Shown here: positions 31,334 to 33,736 of the stretch, one piece after another | Layout of the letters: each line of letters starts with the position of its first letter | How positions within the stretch are numbered: the first letter of the stretch is position 1 | From: Spirochaetaceae bacterium | Lineage (GTDB): Bacteria > Spirochaetota > Spirochaetia > SZUA-6 > Bin103 | Length of the DNA: 33,736 bases | Direction of reading: 5' to 3' | Assembly (NCBI GenBank): GCA_028820215.1 | Contig: JAPPKD010000373.1 | Coordinates: forward strand, 1-33,736 | Notes under the pieces: generated by a model | Seen by the model: the letters and a program-made list of their open reading frames with translations, nothing else | The model's database searches: none | What the model was told of the DNA's origin: nothing | Made by a program: the position numbers and the translations under genes

Positions 31334-32554
31334 ATGATCAACCGAATCACGATCGAGAACTTCAAGAGCCTTCGCCGTGTCGATCTGTCGCTGGGAAGCA
31401 TGAACTTGCTTATCGGCACGAACGCTAGCGGTAAGTCCAATTTTCTGGATGCACTGCGCGTTCTACAAGGGATTGGCGACGGTTTTACCATCGGCGAGAT
31501 CCTTGATGGTAAGCCGCGAAGCGCCACAAGCGAAGTGTGGGACGGCATCCGGGGAGGAAGCACACAGGCATGCTTCACTGGCACCGGCGATCAGGACGAG
31601 GTGAACCTCACCGTGAGTGGAACCCTGGAAGGAAGCTCGCGACGGCGTTGGGAGTTCGGGATCGGCTTTTCGCCAGCGGAAGGCCGTGTGACACGTGAGC
31701 GTCTCAAGGGAACGAAAGCTATCTACGACTCCGATCCAATTACAATCAACTCCCCGAGTTCCCCCATCTTCTGGGTACGACACTACCCGGGAAGACAGGG
31801 AAGACCTCCAGAGCCGAGTTTCGATAGTGTGCGGCCAGCCATCGGACAGCTAGCTGACCGGCTGACAGAGTTCTCCAAGAGTCATAGGAATTTAGCTGCA
31901 GATGTGACTGAATTCCTGGCTAGCACACAGCGAATCGATCCCACTCCACAGGTGCTACAGCAATACTCATCGGCTCATCGCGTCCTAAGATTGGGAGATC
32001 GCGGAGAGAACTTTGCCGCTTTGGTGCGCACGATTTGCGAGGACGAGCGAGCAAAAAGCGGGTACTTGTCATGGCTCCAGGCACTTCGCCCTGATGAGGT
32101 GGACGACGTGGGGACACTGAGTGGAGCCGTAGATGAGCCGCTGTTCATGCTCATAGAGAGGGGCGAGAAGTTTCCTGCACCGGTCTTGAGTGACGGCACG
32201 CTGCGGTTCGCGGCGATCGCTGCCGCGTTCTTCCAGCGCGCCATGCCGGGTATCATGACGATCGAAGAGGTCGAGAACGGTATCCACGCAAGTCGTCTAC
32301 GGCTACTCCTGGAGCTGCTCCGTAGTCAATCCAAGTTGCGTGGGACACAGGTGTTTGCCACGACCCATTCGCCTACCACGCTGGAGTGGCTTGATAGGTC
32401 CGAGTACCGAACGACGTTCCTATGCACGCGTGATGAGTCAACAGGCGAGTCGACGATCCGACCACTGACGGATGTCCCGCACTTCACCGATGTGATAAAG
32501 AAGGCTCCTTTATCCGATCTTTTTGTAGAAGGCTGGTTGGAATCAGCGCCGTGA
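31334..32554 (+). CDS. AAA/ABC-type ATPase, RecF/SMC-like (pair B)
   Basis: The protein has 406 residues from ATG 31334. Walker A is GTNASGKSN at 28-36, exactly where it lies in the ATPase at 3913-5211. GIG-x-G-[FY]-T (46-52) and a WDGIRGG segment also correspond. The signature is SDGTLRF (286-292), Walker B is MTIEEVENGIHASR with E311/E312, and the H-loop is ATTHSPTTL (H345). The middle region differs strongly from its paralogue. GC content and codon use look lower than in the neighbouring genes. The last 4 bp overlap the DUF4276 gene. A defence role is inferred from the architecture. Confidence 0.85.
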   Translation: MINRITIENFKSLRRVDLSLGSMNLLIGTNASGKSNFLDALRVLQGIGDGFTIGEILDGKPRSATSEVWDGIRGGSTQACFTGTGDQDEVNLTVSGTLEGSSRRRWEFGIGFSPAEGRVTRERLKGTKAIYDSDPITINSPSSPIFWVRHYPGRQGRPPEPSFDSVRPAIGQLADRLTEFSKSHRNLAADVTEFLASTQRIDPTPQVLQQYSSAHRVLRLGDRGENFAALVRTICEDERAKSGYLSWLQALRPDEVDDVGTLSGAVDEPLFMLIERGEKFPAPVLSDGTLRFAAIAAAFFQRAMPGIMTIEEVENGIHASRLRLLLELLRSQSKLRGTQVFATTHSPTTLEWLDRSEYRTTFLCTRDESTGESTIRPLTDVPHFTDVIKKAPLSDLFVEGWLESAP

Positions 32555-33117
32555 GCTTGCGAGTGCTGGTGATCCCAGAAGATCCGACACACAATGGTCA
32601 TATCTTGAGGCCCTTGGTCCAGGCGATCGTAGTTGACTGCGGTCGAGTTGCGCCGAATGTGAAGATACTGGAAAACCCTCGGGTTCGCGGCTACCAGGAC
32701 GCTGTCCGTGCTATCCGCGACTCGCTTGTCGATCGATATGGATGGTACGATCTCTGGCTGTTTTTCCCCGACGCCGACCTAGGAAAGACTGAGACTATGG
32801 AGCGACTGGAGTCCGATCTTGAAGCGCACAATATTCAATTGATCTGCTCTCCTGCAGTGCCAGAGGTAGAGATATATGCGTGCGCTGGATTCCGCGGAGA
32901 TATGAGCGATGCGTGGAACGAAGCTCGAAAGAACCCGCGTTTCAAAGAGGAGGTTTTCGAACCACTGTTGGCGGTTCACGGCGACGCAACCCGGCCGGGT
33001 GGGGGACGAGACTTGATGGTCAAGAAGTCGCTCAGGAATCTCCCTACCTTGTATCAGTTGTGTCCGGAATTAGTGTGTCTCCGCGACCGAATCGTGGAGT
33101 GTCTTTCGGATCAATGA
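32551..33117 (+). CDS. DUF4276-like protein, putative TOPRIM-like effector (pair B)
   Basis: The protein has 188 residues from GTG 32551, in the GTGA overlap with the ATPase stop. It begins MSLRVLVIPED (E10), then RYGWYDLWLFFPDADLG with D74-x-D76, VPEVEIYACAG (E105, E107) and RPGGGRD (148-154). Compared with the protein at 3350-3916, the length, the DxD positions, the acidic pair and the PGGGR motif correspond, while the rest has diverged far. The order Glu, DxD, Glu suggests a TOPRIM-like metal site, which is inference. A decayed parDE locus starts directly after its stop. Confidence 0.75.
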   Translation: MSLRVLVIPEDPTHNGHILRPLVQAIVVDCGRVAPNVKILENPRVRGYQDAVRAIRDSLVDRYGWYDLWLFFPDADLGKTETMERLESDLEAHNIQLICSPAVPEVEIYACAGFRGDMSDAWNEARKNPRFKEEVFEPLLAVHGDATRPGGGRDLMVKKSLRNLPTLYQLCPELVCLRDRIVECLSDQ

Positions 33118-33220
33118 GCGCTGATACCCATTAGGACGCGGAGGCAAGGCGGGCGAGGCCGCAATCTCGCAATCTCGGTCGGCATCGGCCGAAAGCTGAA
33201 GGCTGAAGATCCTTGACCAT
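33118..33220 (-). pseudogene. Remnant of a ParE-type toxin gene, frameshifted and truncated
   Basis: ATG 33220 starts MVKDLQ, followed at once by a frameshift. If one copy of the exact tandem duplication GCTGAAG (plus strand 33195-33201 and 33202-33208) is removed, the reading becomes MVKDLQLSADADRDCEIAAS, which resembles the start of ParE toxins. A second tandem duplication, GCAATCTC (33161-33168 and 33169-33176), follows. Similarity ends near 33160, and the remaining 70 or so residues of a ParE are absent; the DUF4276 gene ends at 33117. Identification rests on about 18 residues and on the parD-like sequence upstream. Confidence 0.5.
33195..33208. repeat. 7-bp tandem duplication GCTGAAG x2
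   Basis: Two exact adjacent copies. Removing one restores the ParE-like reading frame on the minus strand, so this is a likely inactivating replication-slippage event. Confidence 0.65.
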
Positions 33221-33225
33221 GTGCC

Positions 33226-33599
33226 CGGGCGCTTGTCGGCAATCATCTTGGGTATATGCGTGTCCGTCCGCTGCGCGCTGACGAACTCGCCCTCGCGGCG
33301 GCTGGACATCAGCTCGCGCATCGCGCGATGTTCCAATTCCTGGGCGTCAAGCCGCTGCCGCAGCAGGTCGATGCCATGCTGCAAGACCGCGCTCGGGCCG
33401 CAGTAGCGGCCGGCATGGACCAGCGCTGTGGCAAAGGCCATGGAAGGCAGTGAGTGTTCTGAGCCGAGCGCCTGGTAGTCCAGCGAGTCGGTCAGGGCTG
33501 CCGAACCGCGGTCAGGCTGGAGTAGCGTCCGGCGTTGACCAGTGCTCTGGAAAAAGCGTGCTGCTCGTCGGTAAGCGAGATCCGGGACTACACCGCCAT
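33226..33599 (-). pseudogene. Degenerate, partly duplicated parD-like antitoxin gene
   Basis: On the minus strand ATG 33599 begins MAV, then TAG (33590-33588), then SRISLTDEQHAFSRALVNAG and RYSSLTAV before a TGA at 33494-33492. This is a ParD N-terminus with a nonsense codon at position 4. A second copy starts near ATG 33441 with MAFATALVHAGRY, SAVLQHGIDLLRQRLD, ELMSSRREGEF and MIADKR, which is the rest of a ParD including the toxin-binding tail. A 203-codon frame (33681 to 33070) runs through this region and can be miscalled as a gene. ParD identity is based on the ALVxAGRYxSxxxVxxxGxxLL pattern. Confidence 0.6.
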
Positions 33600-33736
33600 G
33601 CGAACCTGGCGGCACACGGTAATACTCGGTAGCACCGCCGTTCGCGGCCCGGATTCGTTCAGGACCACACGATGGCCTCACCCCGGATTATTCGGTGCGC
33701 CGTGAGAAGGCGTCATTCCCTAGCGGGTGCGAGTCC
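33600..33736. other. Right-edge sequence with nothing identified
   Basis: I see no supported gene, hairpin or RNA in these 137 bases. They would contain the promoter of the former parDE locus. Confidence 0.4.

Noticed and set aside
33070..33681. A 203-codon minus-strand frame as an intact gene
   Set aside because: It joins shifted pieces of ParD-like and ParE-like sequence, and the better ParD N-terminus lies in a different frame with a nonsense codon.
33700..33736. Possible 3' part of a tRNA (GGGTGCGAGTCC at the edge)
   Set aside because: The T-loop lacks the TTC of the consensus and no acceptor or anticodon arm can be seen upstream.

Overview
The window is GC-rich bacterial DNA, densely coded on both strands. 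It carries no rRNA, tRNA, CRISPR array or insertion sequence that I could recognise. The host cannot be named from sequence alone. High GC, a lipobox-bearing lipoprotein, a candidate sigma-54 promoter and many sulfatase, phytanoyl-CoA dioxygenase, enolase-superfamily and Gfo/Idh/MocA genes together suggest an uncultivated Gram-negative heterotroph, perhaps marine or sponge-associated. That placement is inference.

Two kinds of material alternate. The first is a catabolic background: a lipoprotein resembling endonuclease/exonuclease/phosphatase enzymes (1-219), an amidohydrolase (359-1219), an aldo/keto reductase (2415-3347), a class III aminotransferase (5221-6567), and a sulfatase/dioxygenase operon facing a second dioxygenase (6652-9844). 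It continues with an FAD oxidoreductase and a second aldo/keto reductase (11626-14181), an enolase-superfamily enzyme (15776-17179), a sugar-phosphate isomerase and a Gfo/Idh/MocA enzyme (18458-20376), and an SGNH hydrolase/RidA/DinB operon (20391-22349). After these come an Hsp20 chaperone (22666-23091), a CehA/McbA-type metallohydrolase and an M14-like deacylase (23198-26737), a 2-oxoacid dehydrogenase E1alpha/E1beta/E2 operon (26924-30329) and a short-chain dehydrogenase (30401-31216). Two of these enzymes lack a canonical catalytic residue: E2 His to Cys, and SDR Lys to Met.

The second kind is small accessory modules of the toxin-antitoxin or defence type, lodged in the junctions. They are a RES/Xre pair (1230-2259), an ATPase/DUF4276 pair (3350-5211), VapBC (9897-10552), a nucleoside-diphosphate-kinase-like protein with a degenerate PHP-like tail (10664-11719), a small protein with a PD-(D/E)XK-like protein (14246-15701), an Xre/nucleotidyltransferase pair (17327-18351), a second ATPase/DUF4276 pair (31334-33117) and a decayed ParDE locus (about 33118-33599).

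The most interesting observations are as follows. (1) The two ATPase/DUF4276 pairs are divergent paralogues about 28 kb apart. They share the same 188-residue partner length, the same GTGA stop/start overlap and the same motif register, which fits a two-component ABC-ATPase plus TOPRIM-like effector system. (2) The Xre/nucleotidyltransferase module is flanked by imperfect 30/31-bp direct repeats of the 3' end of the upstream gene, which looks like an insertion that rebuilt the end of its target. (3) The right edge holds a fossil parDE locus with a readable nonsense codon, a 7-bp duplication and a truncation next to the second ATPase/DUF4276 pair.
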